A stretch of DNA of 64,000 nt from Phymatolithon calcareum (lineage: Eukaryota; Rhodophyta; Florideophyceae; Hapalidiales). This document shows positions 31,865 through 43,324 of the stretch, piece after piece; the stretch's first letter is position 1, and the number at the start of each line of letters is the position of its first letter. The notes beneath the pieces were generated by a model that made no database searches, was not told the DNA's origin, and saw nothing but the letters and a program-made list of their open reading frames with translations. The stretch spans positions 1,178,001 to 1,242,000 of the forward strand of contig OZ345369.1 in the NCBI GenBank assembly GCA_977006965.1. Reading direction: 5' to 3'. The position numbers were made by a program, and so were the translations under genes.

Positions 31865-34854
31865 GTGTTCCCCCTCACATGTGTGCACTGGTAACTACTA
31901 CTTCCTGCGGTAACATCCTCTTGTATCTCTTGTGATGGCCCAGCAATCTTTGTCTCGTAAAAACAAATGGTGCTCCATGCACCTTCATTCCGATGTCGCT
32001 CGTCGCCAGTTCCATTGGTTTCATTCCAGGTTTGCTCAGCTCACGCTCCAGATGGAGCGGTAGCAAGTTGCCAGCTACCATCCAGAGCGTGAGAGCAAAT
32101 CTATATATGGTCGACTTGCCACTGGGAAGTCGACCACTTGACATCAATACCGCCCATCAGGGCGTTAGTTTGTTCCGAAGAGTCCTCCACTTGCGCAGTT
32201 TAGCGGTGCTCCCAACAGGGCCAGTGATCAGGAACAATTTGCAGCTCAGCAATTAGTTTGCGCCGAAGAAACGAATTGCCAAAGACGAACAAGAATCTGC
32301 GCAGGTGCCGAGACTTGGCTTTCAAGATCACGGCGGTGCTGTTGAGTACCGCCCCCACCGTGGACGGCGTCACGGAAGACAACAAGAGCGACTTGTGCCT
32401 GTCGACCGGATACTGTACAGTAAGTACTGCTGGTGCAAGTTGCGCCTCAGACACTAACAGGACCACAATACACGTTTCGGTGTCAACGAGCTGCCGTTCG
32501 TGGTATGGCACCTGGGTGGTCAAAATTCTTATCACATATCTTACTTTAGACCAATTGAGAGGAAGGGGAGAACAGCACATGGGCAACTCTATGGACGATC
32601 TTACTGGCCACTGGTAGATCTGTTCTATGAGATGTGGAAAAATGGTGGATAAGAGGTTGATGCTGCGAGAAAAGGCGACCCTGACCGCTGCACGTGCGCA
32701 CATGTGGGTTAACGAATTCAGGGGAGCGTCATCTGGCAATACACCAGAAAGAGTTTCTCACTTCCACTCTAGAGCGGCGGACCGGCCCGCCTCCAGGCAG
32801 GCGTGGGGCAGCAGATCTCCCGGGCTACAGCGGCTCCAGGGAGCGCGGAGAGACACCTGGACGTGATCTGTACTGTAGACTGGGAGGGCGAGATCATGCC
32901 CACACTCTGGCGCTTCCCTGTGGCTGGGAGCTGCACTTGAGGGGCGGTTGTAAGTCATGTCAGTGCGCTGATGTATGCATACATAACATTTGCCGTGGCT
33001 GGCCATTACAGTATAAAGGAGAGACAGGTATGAACGCCGTCGGTTTGCATCAAACAAAGCCACATTTGCACGATTCGGTGCAGGATTGTGTCCGGCGAAT
33101 CACCTTCCGCTTCCCCACCGTTGACGAACGAATTGAGGAGAACCGACATTGGCCCCTTCCACACATCAATTATTGAAACCGGCCGCCCAATTGTCAAGCT
33201 GACAGTGGCTCGCTCCCCAATCAGAGCCCGTAACGATATTGACTGTCTTTTTAGCCCGCTGATCACTGACAAAACCGTGGCAATTCTATCCATTTCAGTG
33301 CTTCTGTTTCATAGAAATATTCCCAAATAGAGCATCGAGAGTATGACTGTTTCGTTCCCAAGTATCAAACGCATCGAGAACAGCCAAAAAGTCCAATTTC
33401 AGCCGGCGTGCGCGACGAGAAATTACAATCTCGAATAGCACTTGCCAGTACGAGCCGCCTCACCGATTTTTTTATCAAAATAAGGGCCCCACACGTATCT
33501 ACCCCTTACAATAGCTTGCGAACAGCCTGGCTGGACTCGTACTCCAAACAGCTCAATTCGGAACTTTTTGCTCCAAAAACCTGCGTGCCAACCAACCGAT
33601 TTTCTCTTGCCGCCAATTTGGAGGAGACAGCGGAACTGACACGCCAATTAGTTTTGTCATAGCACTCCAGCCAGCGACCACGTCCTCCCCCTTCCACGAG
33701 CTCCCGCTGGCACAGCAGACGCCGTCGGCGACGCATATGGTTATGTCGAGCCACTTGCGCACCAAATCGCCCGCACCCGCGCTTCGACGGAGAGCACCAG
33801 GATTGGTACAGTACAGTAGCCAGCCAGCGCTGCATGTCGGAGCAAATATGCGCGAAGTCCCCTTCAACCTCTCCAATCCGTTAGCAACACTTTCCGCTGC
33901 TGCAGCACCTAGCTTCCCCTCATTACCTCGTCACCCCGAAACTCTGTCTTCTTAGTGCATGCAACTTCCGAGCAGCAAGCAGCCCAACGTCAGTCCATTC
34001 CGATCAGCACTCATCACGCAGCTGCTGCTCGGCCAATAAACTCTATCACGCCGTCGCCCGCCTTGCTCGACGCAGCCGGGCATTCTGCCAACCGCCAGCA
34101 ACGGGACTTACAACAGTCGTTTACGTACCGTTTGGCCCCCTTTCGTCAGTTATCCTTACGTAAGCATTGACAATACCTTTGTAACATTTCAAACGTTCAA
34201 AAAAGTTTCCGTTTTTTATCTCAACCTACCGCCGCATACCATACACATCGCACACGTGTCACACCGCATTCCCGCCTTTCGGCGTATAAGTCCTACTCTC
34301 GTGCTCCGACGACCAGTCGGGGCGGCGTCGCACTCGGTCTGCATCACGTCGCCAACTAGTTCGCGCGCGTCTTCAAGCCGCTCCGGGCTCTACGCCCGCC
34401 GGTGGTCGCGGCTGACGCCTGCTTCCTGTCGTCGCTCGCGCACCGCGCACATTCCCTTGACGGAACATCCATCTTGCGGCGTACCCCCGCAAGATTCCCG
34501 ACTGTTTTCATTCGACTCCTTCCTCTTGACGACTCCCTCGGTGCCGTTGGCGATACTCTTAGGGTTTGTTGCTCGCTTGTGTTGTTGGCATTTGTCGAAC
34601 TCACGTGCTATTGACAGACGGGTTCAGTTCAGCGTTTCTCCGCTGGGACATCTTTTTGATCTGACATTCAACTAACTTAAGGTTTCGCAAGCAAGCATCG
34701 TCACTCGTCGAAAGCAAGGAACGTCGTTGGATTCTATTATTCGGAACTTCTCGCAACAAGTTGTCTCAATTGAACGTTGCCATTATTCCGTCCCGGAATT
34801 AAGGTTGCCGTGGTAGATTGCCTTGTTTGTCGAACGTGCCGCAAGCGTTTTAAC
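31865..34854. other. Non-coding stretch of about 3 kb before the cyclin-like gene
   Basis: Contains the 12 bp palindrome TACTGTACAGTA at 32411-32422 and paired octamers at 33806-33818. The frame at 32200-32739 on the reverse strand (179 codons) is unrecognised and probably chance or a relic. The last 500 bp presumably hold the promoter and leader of the next gene. Confidence 0.4.
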
Positions 34855-36207
34855 ATGGCATTCTCATTTGATGTCCCGTTCTGTGTCACCCCGGTCTCGG
34901 CTGACGGTCGTTCCCCAGTCCGTTCCCCCCTCCTCGCCGACCGTGTAGCGTCGGTTCGTCTGGTCTTCTCCATTTCGGCAATTTCAGCAGTCATTCGTGC
35001 CGTGCTTGGGAAGCGCATTAAGCAAGGCGATGAGCTTCGCGTACAGGCCGAACATGCCCGTCAGAATGGGTCGTATAATCTGGCCGCTGCGGCAATTACG
35101 GCCCCTGCACCGCTGCTTTCGGTGGCGGGACTCGAGAGAGCGTATTATGCCGTGCAATTTGCAGCCGCCCTGTGCCCTGCGGCGTATTGCCCGTTTACAG
35201 GCAGTGTGCTACCGGACATTTCTATCCAAGCCTACATTGTGCGGTTGTTGTCTTTCAACACCACGGTCTCGAATGCATCCTACATTCTCATGATCGCTTT
35301 GTTGGACAAAGTCATGCTGTATCATCCGGAACTTTTCCTCCATTCGGCTAACGCCCATCGTCTGATATTGGCTGCCTTCGTCGTGGCGGCTAAGTATCAC
35401 GAAGATAACTACATCCCTAATGCTGATTTCGCTCGAATTGGCGGTGTCTCAGTGAATGAGCTGAACATATTGGAGGTTGCCTTCCTTCGTGCGCTAGACT
35501 GGCGTTGTCATTTCTCTAAAGAGCGCTTTGAAGATTTCGAAATGAGCGTTGTCAAAGAGGCACTAGATACCCCGCAAGGGTTATCCATCTTTCAAACATT
35601 GCGCTCCCAGCACATTGCTGGTTTGGATGACGCTGTCCGCATGACGCATTCGTGGAATATGGGCCAGGTACCCATGTCACCTGTTTCGGAGAAGCATGAC
35701 CCAAACTGGTTTGGAGGCAGCTGGGACAAGACGCAGGCGTCCAAGTTGCGCCTTGCTCGTGGTGAGCGTGCCGCACGTGGCATTATCGCAGGAATTGCGC
35801 TTGCTCTCGGTAACTTTAATTACCCGGAAGTACCTTTCTTCCCCAAGAATGAAGCCGAGGTGTTGCAGTATCAGATGTTCTCTGCGTGCTATTCGACACC
35901 GGCTCGAAACAGACTCTTTGTGCTTCAGAGTTTGGCGAGCGCCGTTGCTACTACGGCCACGGAGGTACCGAACATGTTTGCTACGACCTTTGCTCGCGGA
36001 GATGCATTCAGGGGAGTTGTGTCTTCCAATACGACGAAAAATTATACGGTGGAATATGGCAATGTTGCCAAGGCCTCGGTTAATTTCCTGCTGAACGATA
36101 TTGACCCTTTTGAAGATCTTGCCCCGGTCCCTATTGAGCTCCCCGCGCCGTGCTCGATGATGGCGACGATGGAGCGTGAATGCGGACTCGAGGGTCTGCT
36201 CCAGTAA
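34855..36207 (+). CDS. Cyclin-like protein with hydrophobic N-terminal segment
   Basis: I use the Met at 34855 (450 residues); an in-frame Met lies 26 codons upstream. Residues about 33-55 are hydrophobic (LVFSISAISAVIRAVLG). Residues about 111-230 fit a PHO80/cyclin-U-type cyclin box: a helix VSNASYILMIALLDKVM, then HRLILAAFVVAAKYHEDN, ARIGGVSVNELNILEVAFL and RALDWRCHF. The rest lacks recognised domains. Cyclins of this type activate CDKs of the Pho85 group in phosphate and nutrient signalling. The N-terminal segment and the 220-residue tail are unusual. Broken copies of the first 200 codons occur in both copies of the flanking long repeat. Codon use and the lack of stops suggest it is functional. 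Confidence 0.75.
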   Translation: MAFSFDVPFCVTPVSADGRSPVRSPLLADRVASVRLVFSISAISAVIRAVLGKRIKQGDELRVQAEHARQNGSYNLAAAAITAPAPLLSVAGLERAYYAVQFAAALCPAAYCPFTGSVLPDISIQAYIVRLLSFNTTVSNASYILMIALLDKVMLYHPELFLHSANAHRLILAAFVVAAKYHEDNYIPNADFARIGGVSVNELNILEVAFLRALDWRCHFSKERFEDFEMSVVKEALDTPQGLSIFQTLRSQHIAGLDDAVRMTHSWNMGQVPMSPVSEKHDPNWFGGSWDKTQASKLRLARGERAARGIIAGIALALGNFNYPEVPFFPKNEAEVLQYQMFSACYSTPARNRLFVLQSLASAVATTATEVPNMFATTFARGDAFRGVVSSNTTKNYTVEYGNVAKASVNFLLNDIDPFEDLAPVPIELPAPCSMMATMERECGLEGLLQ

Positions 36208-37926
36208 CCGAATGTTCCTTGATCCTGTACAAGGACATATGGTGGAGTTTAATGACGTGGAAATCTGTGGTAGAGGCAGAATAGTACCGTCGGACAATAC
36301 TTAATTGTCGCTAGTAGAAAGGGTAGAAATAACCAGAGTAGATTCCAATAGCCGCAATAACTTGGTTAAAGCAAACGCATTTTTTGTCACAGCTTCTTGT
36401 TCACTGTGTTGTCCGAGCATATCGTGTGGTTTTGAACTGAGTGATGCTAAACTGACGTTTAGAAGAGTTGTTAGCAATATTTGCTCCACCACTACTGTAC
36501 ATTCATTGCACTACTGTGCGTTTGAATTGCACAACTTTTTCTGATTTCCGTTTGCGGCACAGCTACTTCTTAAGGAAGGACGAATTGACGGAAATTGTTT
36601 TCTGCCTCCACTCCAGGCCGGAACGGAAGTGTGCGCTGGAAGGAACACATGCATGTATTCCTTCCAGCGCACAGCCATGGCTAGTCCTTGAGAGTGGAAC
36701 TGCAAAGCCATTTTCTGTGTTGATCGTCATTGGGTAACACTACCTTCCAAGACAATATCATTGGGTAGTCCTCTATCAGGCGCATTGCTGGAAGCCAACT
36801 AATATGGTCTTTCTGTAACATATTATCCAATAGTCCTCGATTTCATGTGGGCGGTATATACGCCAGGTCAGCGAAACATAACATGTGCGCCTCAGGAGAG
36901 GGCTTTCATTGTTTGCTTATTAATCGTTCTTTTGGGGCATGTCCCTGCCATTCTGTTAGATGAGATTGGCATTGAGGACCTTAAAGGCTCGCTAAACAGA
37001 CGTGGCATTGACAGACGGGCGATTCTCAAATTGCGCTGAGATATGGAACTCCAGATATTTGCGGCAACATACGCATGGGGGAATGTACACAAAGGGCATC
37101 AAGACCTTACCAGACTTGCAAATCTCTTTCATTTCCTTCCACTGAAAAAGAGCATACGACAGTTAGCACACTACTCTATGTCATCCACTCAGCACAATAT
37201 CTAGGCCTGGGATAAGGGAGCACGGAAAAGTCGGGGTCGTGTCGCCCAAGCTTTCCTGTTTCGGGCATTACATTACAACACCGAGTAGTGGAATCTATGG
37301 GGTACAATGCCTGAGATCGAAATGGTATATCTGGAAAATGGCGAAATGGCATGCACTAGGACAATGCTTGAAAGACTGACAAAGTGTTCGATGAGGCCGC
37401 AAAATTTACTTGTCAAACAGCTACTTGGAGGCTGCTCACAGCGGAAGGAAGGAGCCCTCAGTTAGCGCTCGTGGAGTTTCTGTAATTTTGCAAGGCGCAT
37501 TGAGCATGGCAATCAAAATATTGTGCAGCACATTCGAATGAGCATACAAGTATTCCTCAGGGAAAAGACAAAAAAGAGAACGATATACTGCGATGTTCAT
37601 GTCGTGGGCACACTGATAGCGAGCGATAGAAAGTGCAAATGCCTTTGATGCAGATGCTGGAGAGTACGCAGTTCGTTTCAGAGCACAGGACATTGGCAGA
37701 ATACGTGTGTGTTGGGTATGGCGGCACTTGTATCACCGTTTCCCTGAACGCGGGAAAAGTATCGAGGCCGTTCTTGACTCTCTTCGAGATGCCGACTATG
37801 TGTCATGACCGTAGTCAAACTTAAAAGAAGGGGCATACAGATATCGCTGCAGGGTACTTGGAGTTCCATCCGGTGTTCTTTCTGCAGCGGAGGAGAAAAA
37901 GAAATCAGGGCACTTAGTGCCAAATT
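36208..37926. other. Non-coding stretch between cyclin-like and LPMO-like genes
   Basis: No supported gene. It contains the perfect hairpin at 36630-36673 and one TACTGTAC octamer at 36493-36500. Confidence 0.45.
36630..36673. repeat. Perfect hairpin, 16 bp arms, 12 nt loop
   Basis: TGTGCGCTGGAAGGAA (36630-36645) is exactly complementary to 36658-36673. The loop contains ATGCAT. It is GC-rich and stable. Confidence 0.8.
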
Positions 37927-38823
37927 CTAACGGGGTGTAATGCGAATGTCTGCACATTGATAATACTCCTCCGGCATACGATGGGGTCCACAGGGGCCCT
38001 GAACTCTAGAAACGCCACCTTTAGCACCGCCTTGTCCTTTGCATTCTCCCCATACCTTCGGACGATCCGGACCATCGAAGTATTCGATAACACCAGGTTG
38101 ATTGCAATAGTTGGCAGCAGTATGGAACCAGTGAAGTACGCAGTGATCACAGTAGAGGTCTTCAGGAAGTTTAAACTGGGCATACTTGCCGCCCATGGTC
38201 TGCGCACCGCGTTTGCAATCGTCACAAGGGAAGTACCATCGGCCGGGATAGTTACGATCTATCGGTCCACAGCGCCTGCTGTTTCCTTCATCGCAAATGG
38301 GATTTGAAGCACGATCGAGCAACTTGCAATGGCCGTCGTGGAAACACTCTTCCGAGATTTCACCGTTGCATTTCTCGACGTCACATATGTGCAACTCCAT
38401 GTATCCATTGTGGTGAGTGACGACACTGAGTCTAATTTCGATTGTTTGACCTTGTTTATATGTTGATGCGCGGTAGGCGTTGAAGTAGAACTTTCCGCCT
38501 CGCATGTGCTCCTGTATTTTTCCCTTCTGGTCTCCACACACGCCTGCACGCCACACAAAGCGGGGCTCTTCGGGACGAAATAAGGTCCAATTGCCCGCTG
38601 CTGCCTTTATTTGCGAGCGCATTCCTGCACCTTTACTGAGGTCTTTGTTGCCGGCGGGAAAATGAGGACTCCAGTCGATGGGTGCACCGTGTACCTTTTC
38701 AAGCTCTGGTGCTGCTTGTGCGCCTCCGAAAAGTCCGCGTTGACGAGGATCTTTCATGAATGCATGCCCGTTTCCCGCTGTAAAAAGAACGAACAGGAGT
38801 GCGACGACAGAGATGCGAGGCAT
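37927..38823 (-). CDS. AA15-like lytic polysaccharide monooxygenase (chitin-binding type-4 fold), secreted
   Basis: Copper enzyme type that oxidatively cleaves chitin or cellulose. With the Met at 38823 (298 residues) the chain begins with a signal peptide (RISVVALLFVLFTAGNG). Cleavage would leave His-Ala-Phe-Met at the N-terminus, the histidine brace position. Other family marks are NHxGY-like THHNGYMELHIC, a cysteine-rich middle, LPEDLYCDHCVLHWFHTAANYC and a late EEYYQCADIRI. An in-frame Met 15 codons upstream would bury the signal peptide. Substrate is not predictable; red-alga and oomycete relatives are known to have such genes. It has no extra binding module. Confidence 0.8.
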   Translation of the reverse strand: MPRISVVALLFVLFTAGNGHAFMKDPRQRGLFGGAQAAPELEKVHGAPIDWSPHFPAGNKDLSKGAGMRSQIKAAAGNWTLFRPEEPRFVWRAGVCGDQKGKIQEHMRGGKFYFNAYRASTYKQGQTIEIRLSVVTHHNGYMELHICDVEKCNGEISEECFHDGHCKLLDRASNPICDEGNSRRCGPIDRNYPGRWYFPCDDCKRGAQTMGGKYAQFKLPEDLYCDHCVLHWFHTAANYCNQPGVIEYFDGPDRPKVWGECKGQGGAKGGVSRVQGPCGPHRMPEEYYQCADIRITPR

Positions 38824-39987
38824 TTCGAATAAAGGATGATTTGAGTGATTGTCGATCATTCTTGTCAATTGGACTTGTGATGCTTGTCAATCGTGCTTGT
38901 TCAATGTGATGCTGGATAAAGTTCAAGGGGACAGAACAAATAAGTGACTTTGTGAATATGTGAGTGCCTTGATTCCATCCATTTTATGAAACCATCGAGA
39001 GATTCCTTATCCGCATTGCCCCAAAAATGGATAGTCTCCTCGAGCTCTCGTTACGGCCTTGCGGTGTCTGCTCTCATGTACGGCAGTCTGGTACTGATGG
39101 CCGAGGCACATCCACAACGGAAAGCGCAGATAAGGATTCTTGCAACGCTGTGTAAGTATCTTGATTCCTCGGATTCTGAAGTTGCCAAGAATCCCGAAAA
39201 ACTTTAGGTATGGATGTCTGGGCTAGACCACTGCTACATGTACGGCATTCGTTAAACTCTGCAGTATTCGTTATGGTACGGTAGCAGCGTTTCGATGGCG
39301 TGGATTCAGTTGCGTTCAGTCGATCCACTTGAGACTCTCAAGTGCCTTCTCTGGGTCGTGCGCTATGGCGGTAAGCTGTAGCAGCGTCTCATTGGAGTGC
39401 TACCCTGGAAAGAGCATATGGATATCAAGTCAAATGCAAATACTTATAGTACCCTTACGAGGCGAGGCCATTGAGGTACACGCACACCAGGCCTAGTAAA
39501 TGAAGCTCATTGAAGCGGCAGATGGTAGGGGCATCCAGCCTGAAATCCTGACAGTAAGACCTATCTTTTGCAGAACATTGCTTGTTTCTGGATGCCGCTC
39601 TAGTTTACAGCGACTTATTGTTAAACTGCCTCCGCGCACCTGTGCGAATATTTCGGCATGATAGAGGCAGGAATGTTGAGGTCGTCGTTCGAGTCCTCTC
39701 ACAAACAAAAATGGAAGTACGTTCCGCAAAGGGCATACGGATGTTGCCGTGTAGTTGCGTGTCACAGTATTTGCGGGAAGCAGTTACGCGAGTACCCAGA
39801 ATGCATCCAGTCCAGGAGCATGCTAGAGACGCCGTAGATACTGAGTAGCATTCAAATTGTGTAACTCAGTTATCCTGCAATAAAGGAAGAGAGAAAACTA
39901 GCACTATTGCTGTAAAGAATTGACTTGAAAACCAGGAGCACGAAACAGAAAGGACATTCAGTTCCCAAGCCTTGCGACACAGCGGGT

Positions 39988-40262
39988 GAATTCTTTCTTT
40001 CTTTATTGCGGAAAGATCGCTCACGCAAAAGATAAGCGTCTGTAACTGCTTGAAAACAGCTTCTCATTGTTCAGATATTTGAGTACGTTTAGTGGTTTCT
40101 CTCGACATGATTCCTCTACAGTCTTGGTGCCCACTCGTCCAATACACCTGCATCTGGAGGCAGAGCGTCCACCACAGCGTAGCAATAGGTGTTCAGCTGT
40201 TTCGTTACAGCCAGCGATACACGTCTTGCATACCGGATCGTACTCCATTGCATCCAAGTTGC
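39988..40262 (-). mobile_element. Non-LTR retrotransposon 3' fragment (reverse-transcriptase C-terminus)
   Basis: The reverse-strand frame 40021-40257 includes CKTCIAGCNETAEHLLLRC, the cysteine/histidine block common at the C-terminus of LINE-type ORF2 proteins. After the stop it runs into an AATAAAGAAAGAAAG tail. The upstream part of the element is gone, ending at a run of 13 G at 40290-40302. Typical of 5'-truncated insertion. Confidence 0.75.
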
Positions 40263-40427
40263 CCCTATTGTGAAAAGCGACCGCCAGAAGGGGGGGGGGG
40301 GGTGAATTCTATGAGCAGACCAGTTGCACCCCGCGGCCTAAGTATTTGACTCTAAGATTGCTCAGTGCATATTAATACTGTTCGAGATCGGGAGCGTGGC
40401 GCGTGCAATAGAGATTGAATTACAAGA

Positions 40428-40560
40428 TTGTGAGAAAATTTTTGAAGGAGAGAACACGTTATGAAGGTGATTTTTGTGTTTATATATGTTCCGGACGGGC
40501 AGAAGAAGAAGCGCAAAATCACCTTCATAACGTGTTCTCTCCTTCAAAATTTTTTCACAA
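40428..40560. repeat. Long near-perfect hairpin, 46-47 bp arms
   Basis: 40428-40474 pairs with 40515-40560. The inner 33 bp are perfect and the outer part has one indel and one mismatch. The loop is 40 nt. The dimensions would suit a small-RNA precursor or a snap-back transposon; no flanking gene explains it. Confidence 0.88.
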
Positions 40561-41308
40561 CCTTTGGGGGTATGTAAAGATTTACTCAAATGCTCCCAAC
40601 GCCCCAGCTATCATCCTCAGTCATTGCGCATGATGCGGCCCGTTAAAACCCCCGAAAAATAGAAGACACTGGTGCGGTTTCGACAAGTGCGAGCGGTTTA
40701 AGATGCACGAAAGTTAGAATGAAATGCAAAACAAGGACCGTTCGCGGTGCGACTGACTTGATGTGAGGCCGCAAAATATACGAGAATGGCGTGTGCGTGT
40801 TAGGGACTGAGCGATGCTAAAGACTTAGAGTATTAGTTGCAGCGGCCCTGTGGAAGGAAATGTCGGTCGGTTGGAGTGGGTGAGGCACACCAGGCGAAGC
40901 ACAATATGACCGACTTTGGTGCCAACACAAAAGAGGCAAAGAGGGTTTGATGTGGCGTGCAAATGAAGGCGTGAGAAGTTGATGGGAGGGTGGAATGTCT
41001 CGCCGAGCAAGCTCGTCCGTATCAGCAGTCTTCTGATCACACAGAAAGATCGTGGTGGGCTCTTAGTCTGCAGCTGACAAATATTCTGGGACATTGAAGA
41101 AGCTTAGGAAGACGCCGCGCTGGATTCGCTTCTCCACTTCATGCGATTTTCGTATCTTTTCCGATCGGACGGCACTGATGGTGACCATCATTCATCTAGT
41201 ATTATTGGTCACTCCACTAAATCTGTAAAGATTCTCGAGAATATTGTTCATTGTTGCCCCAAGTTCAACCCACGTACTGTATACATTATACACCTGTAAA
41301 CGGCATCA

Positions 41309-42943
41309 ATGACGCTTTACTCATGTTCCCAAGCCATTAATCTGAATATGCTTTGGACATCATTGCGAGCCAAGCCTGGGGTTCCCTCATTGAAAAGATT
41401 TATAAGCACACAATTCGTCCGACGCACGGCTCTGATGGCTTTCCTTGGATATGTGCTACTGTTTTGTGCCTTTGCATTGCCTGCCGCGGCCACCACATGC
41501 CATGTCACCCATGGAGTCGGATCCGGCGAGGCGACAACATCCTCCATTATCATCTGGTCTCGCACAGACTGCTCTGGAGCCTACATGCATATCGTTCTCA
41601 AGGGATCGAGTAAGGTTTACACTTCGAAGAAGAAAACAAGCGCCGATTCCGACTGTACTATGCGCTTAAAGATCACCGAACTGTCACCGTACAAGAATTA
41701 TGTGTATACCGTTTACTTCTCAAAATCGCGCAAGCTACCTTCAAGAGGCGGCGTGAGCGGAAAGTTCAAAACAGCGGCACTGAAGGGCCATAAGCGTAGA
41801 CTCAAAATTGTTTGGTCCGGTGATCTTGCCGGGCAGGATGTGTGCAGAGATGCACACGAGGGCTTTCCGATCGCAAAATCCATGGCAAAGGAGGAAGCGG
41901 ACGTCCTTGTGCTGAGCGGAGACATGATTTATGCTGACGGGATTTGCAGCCAAGTTGGAACTTATGGAAACAAGCAGGTTGTCGGCGACTTTAACTTTTC
42001 CTCCAACCTTCGCGATTTTCGCGCACATTGGAAGTACAATCGTGAAGACAAATATTACAAGAAATTGCTTGCTCATAGTCAAGCCCTCGTGGCTTGGGAT
42101 GATCACGAAATTGTGAACGATGCTGGACCTTCGCACGATACACGTCCAAACCGTGCAGCAGGCGACACTGAGCCTCAACCTCCATACATTCCGGACTTAA
42201 AGCTGACACCTCTCGCTTTGCAAACCATGTACGAGTGGAACCCTCTTGAGGCGACTATGGAAAAGCCGCGTCACTACGGAAGTTTCCGATACGGCAAAAA
42301 TGTTGAGATTTTTCGCATCGACACACGTCTCTACCGTGACGCCAACCTACTTAATGAGACGGATAACTTTCCGAAGACTATGCTTGGTTTCGAGCAAATG
42401 ATGTGGCTCAAACAAGCAATTCTCGATTCTGACGCCACCTGGAAAATCGTGCAGTCCTCCGTGCCGATATCCATCCCCACAGGATCTATTCGAACTGGTC
42501 GTGATGGCTGGTCACAAGGCGATGCAAGTAGTGATGGACCGAACAGGGCTATGAAAGGCGGGTTTGAGAAAGAGTTCATGAAGATCGTTGCGGCCATGAA
42601 GCAGGCAAAATCGAAGAATGTGGTCTTTCTCACAGCCGATGTTCATTTTGCCGCTCTTTTCGAATATCCTGGGTTCGAAATTCCCAACTTTTGGGAGGCA
42701 GTTGTGGGACCAATGAATGCCGGGCACTTTCTCAAGGAAGAGTTTGACAAGGGAATGGGAAAGGTGAAGCGTCGGTTTTTGCACGGAATCAAGTGGGACG
42801 AGTCGCGGGAGCTTGGTTGGGAGAAAATTAAGAAGTACTTCAACTACGGAGTGATCAAGGTGACCACGAACGGCGTGCTCAGAATTCAATTTAAGAATAT
42901 GAACAGGGTACTCTATCAGAAACTGCTACGACCTGCAGAATAG
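41309..42943 (+). CDS. PhoD-type alkaline phosphatase / phosphodiesterase
   Basis: Metal-dependent phosphoesterase, secreted or membrane-bound. The full frame is 544 residues; a second Met at 41435 begins a clear signal sequence (MAFLGYVLLFCAFALPAAA) and may be the true start. After it comes THGVGSGEATTSSIIIWSR, matching the PhoD N-terminal beta domain (VASGDxxxxxVxLWTR). The metallophosphoesterase core shows SGDMIYADG, VAWDDHEIVND and LTADVHFAALFEYPG. Phosphate scavenging is the known role of the family. No intron is seen. Confidence 0.9.
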   Translation: MTLYSCSQAINLNMLWTSLRAKPGVPSLKRFISTQFVRRTALMAFLGYVLLFCAFALPAAATTCHVTHGVGSGEATTSSIIIWSRTDCSGAYMHIVLKGSSKVYTSKKKTSADSDCTMRLKITELSPYKNYVYTVYFSKSRKLPSRGGVSGKFKTAALKGHKRRLKIVWSGDLAGQDVCRDAHEGFPIAKSMAKEEADVLVLSGDMIYADGICSQVGTYGNKQVVGDFNFSSNLRDFRAHWKYNREDKYYKKLLAHSQALVAWDDHEIVNDAGPSHDTRPNRAAGDTEPQPPYIPDLKLTPLALQTMYEWNPLEATMEKPRHYGSFRYGKNVEIFRIDTRLYRDANLLNETDNFPKTMLGFEQMMWLKQAILDSDATWKIVQSSVPISIPTGSIRTGRDGWSQGDASSDGPNRAMKGGFEKEFMKIVAAMKQAKSKNVVFLTADVHFAALFEYPGFEIPNFWEAVVGPMNAGHFLKEEFDKGMGKVKRRFLHGIKWDESRELGWEKIKKYFNYGVIKVTTNGVLRIQFKNMNRVLYQKLLRPAE

Positions 42944-43324
42944 ATGACAGAACAGCGTGAAGGTGCCTGTGCAATGTTTTATACATGGCGAGGTATTAGA
43001 GACTTGAAATGAAGTGGAAGAGTACTGTTCCTTCTTCTCTTCCCAACGTGATTCCTGTACACGCAGTGCTAAAAATTCAGTTTAATTTCGGCTATGTGAA
43101 GACGTTTGTCGGGCCGTTATCAAAACGTCAAACTGTATGCGTAATTGGTGTAAGGGTTGGGGATGCTCCCAAGAGAGCAGAGGACTCTGTGCTGGAGAAA
43201 CCATCGAACTTGCTTCAGAGCTAAGTCTGCTTTTACGGCGACAATCACGTGCCAATTCAATGCACGCTTGCTCACGACGCACAATTCCACTAGATGACGA
43301 AGAGTGGTAGAGAAACGGCTTAGA

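Larger units (their letters stand above)
38824..41308. other. Gene-poor stretch with LINE fragment and fold-back
   Basis: The plus-strand frame at 38986-39207 (starting MKPSRDSLSALPQKW) looks protein-like and is followed by a GTAAGT donor-like sequence near 39152. I cannot find a matching second exon, so it is left uncalled. The rest is the retrotransposon fragment, a G tract and the hairpin listed separately. Confidence 0.4.

Noticed and set aside
32200-32739. 179-codon reverse frame, possible helicase-type element protein
   Set aside because: No helicase motif and no second copy in the window to support a coding frame.
38986-39207. First exon of a spliced gene starting MKPSRDSLS with a GTAAGT donor
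   Set aside because: I could not find a downstream exon or recognise a family; kept only as a note.
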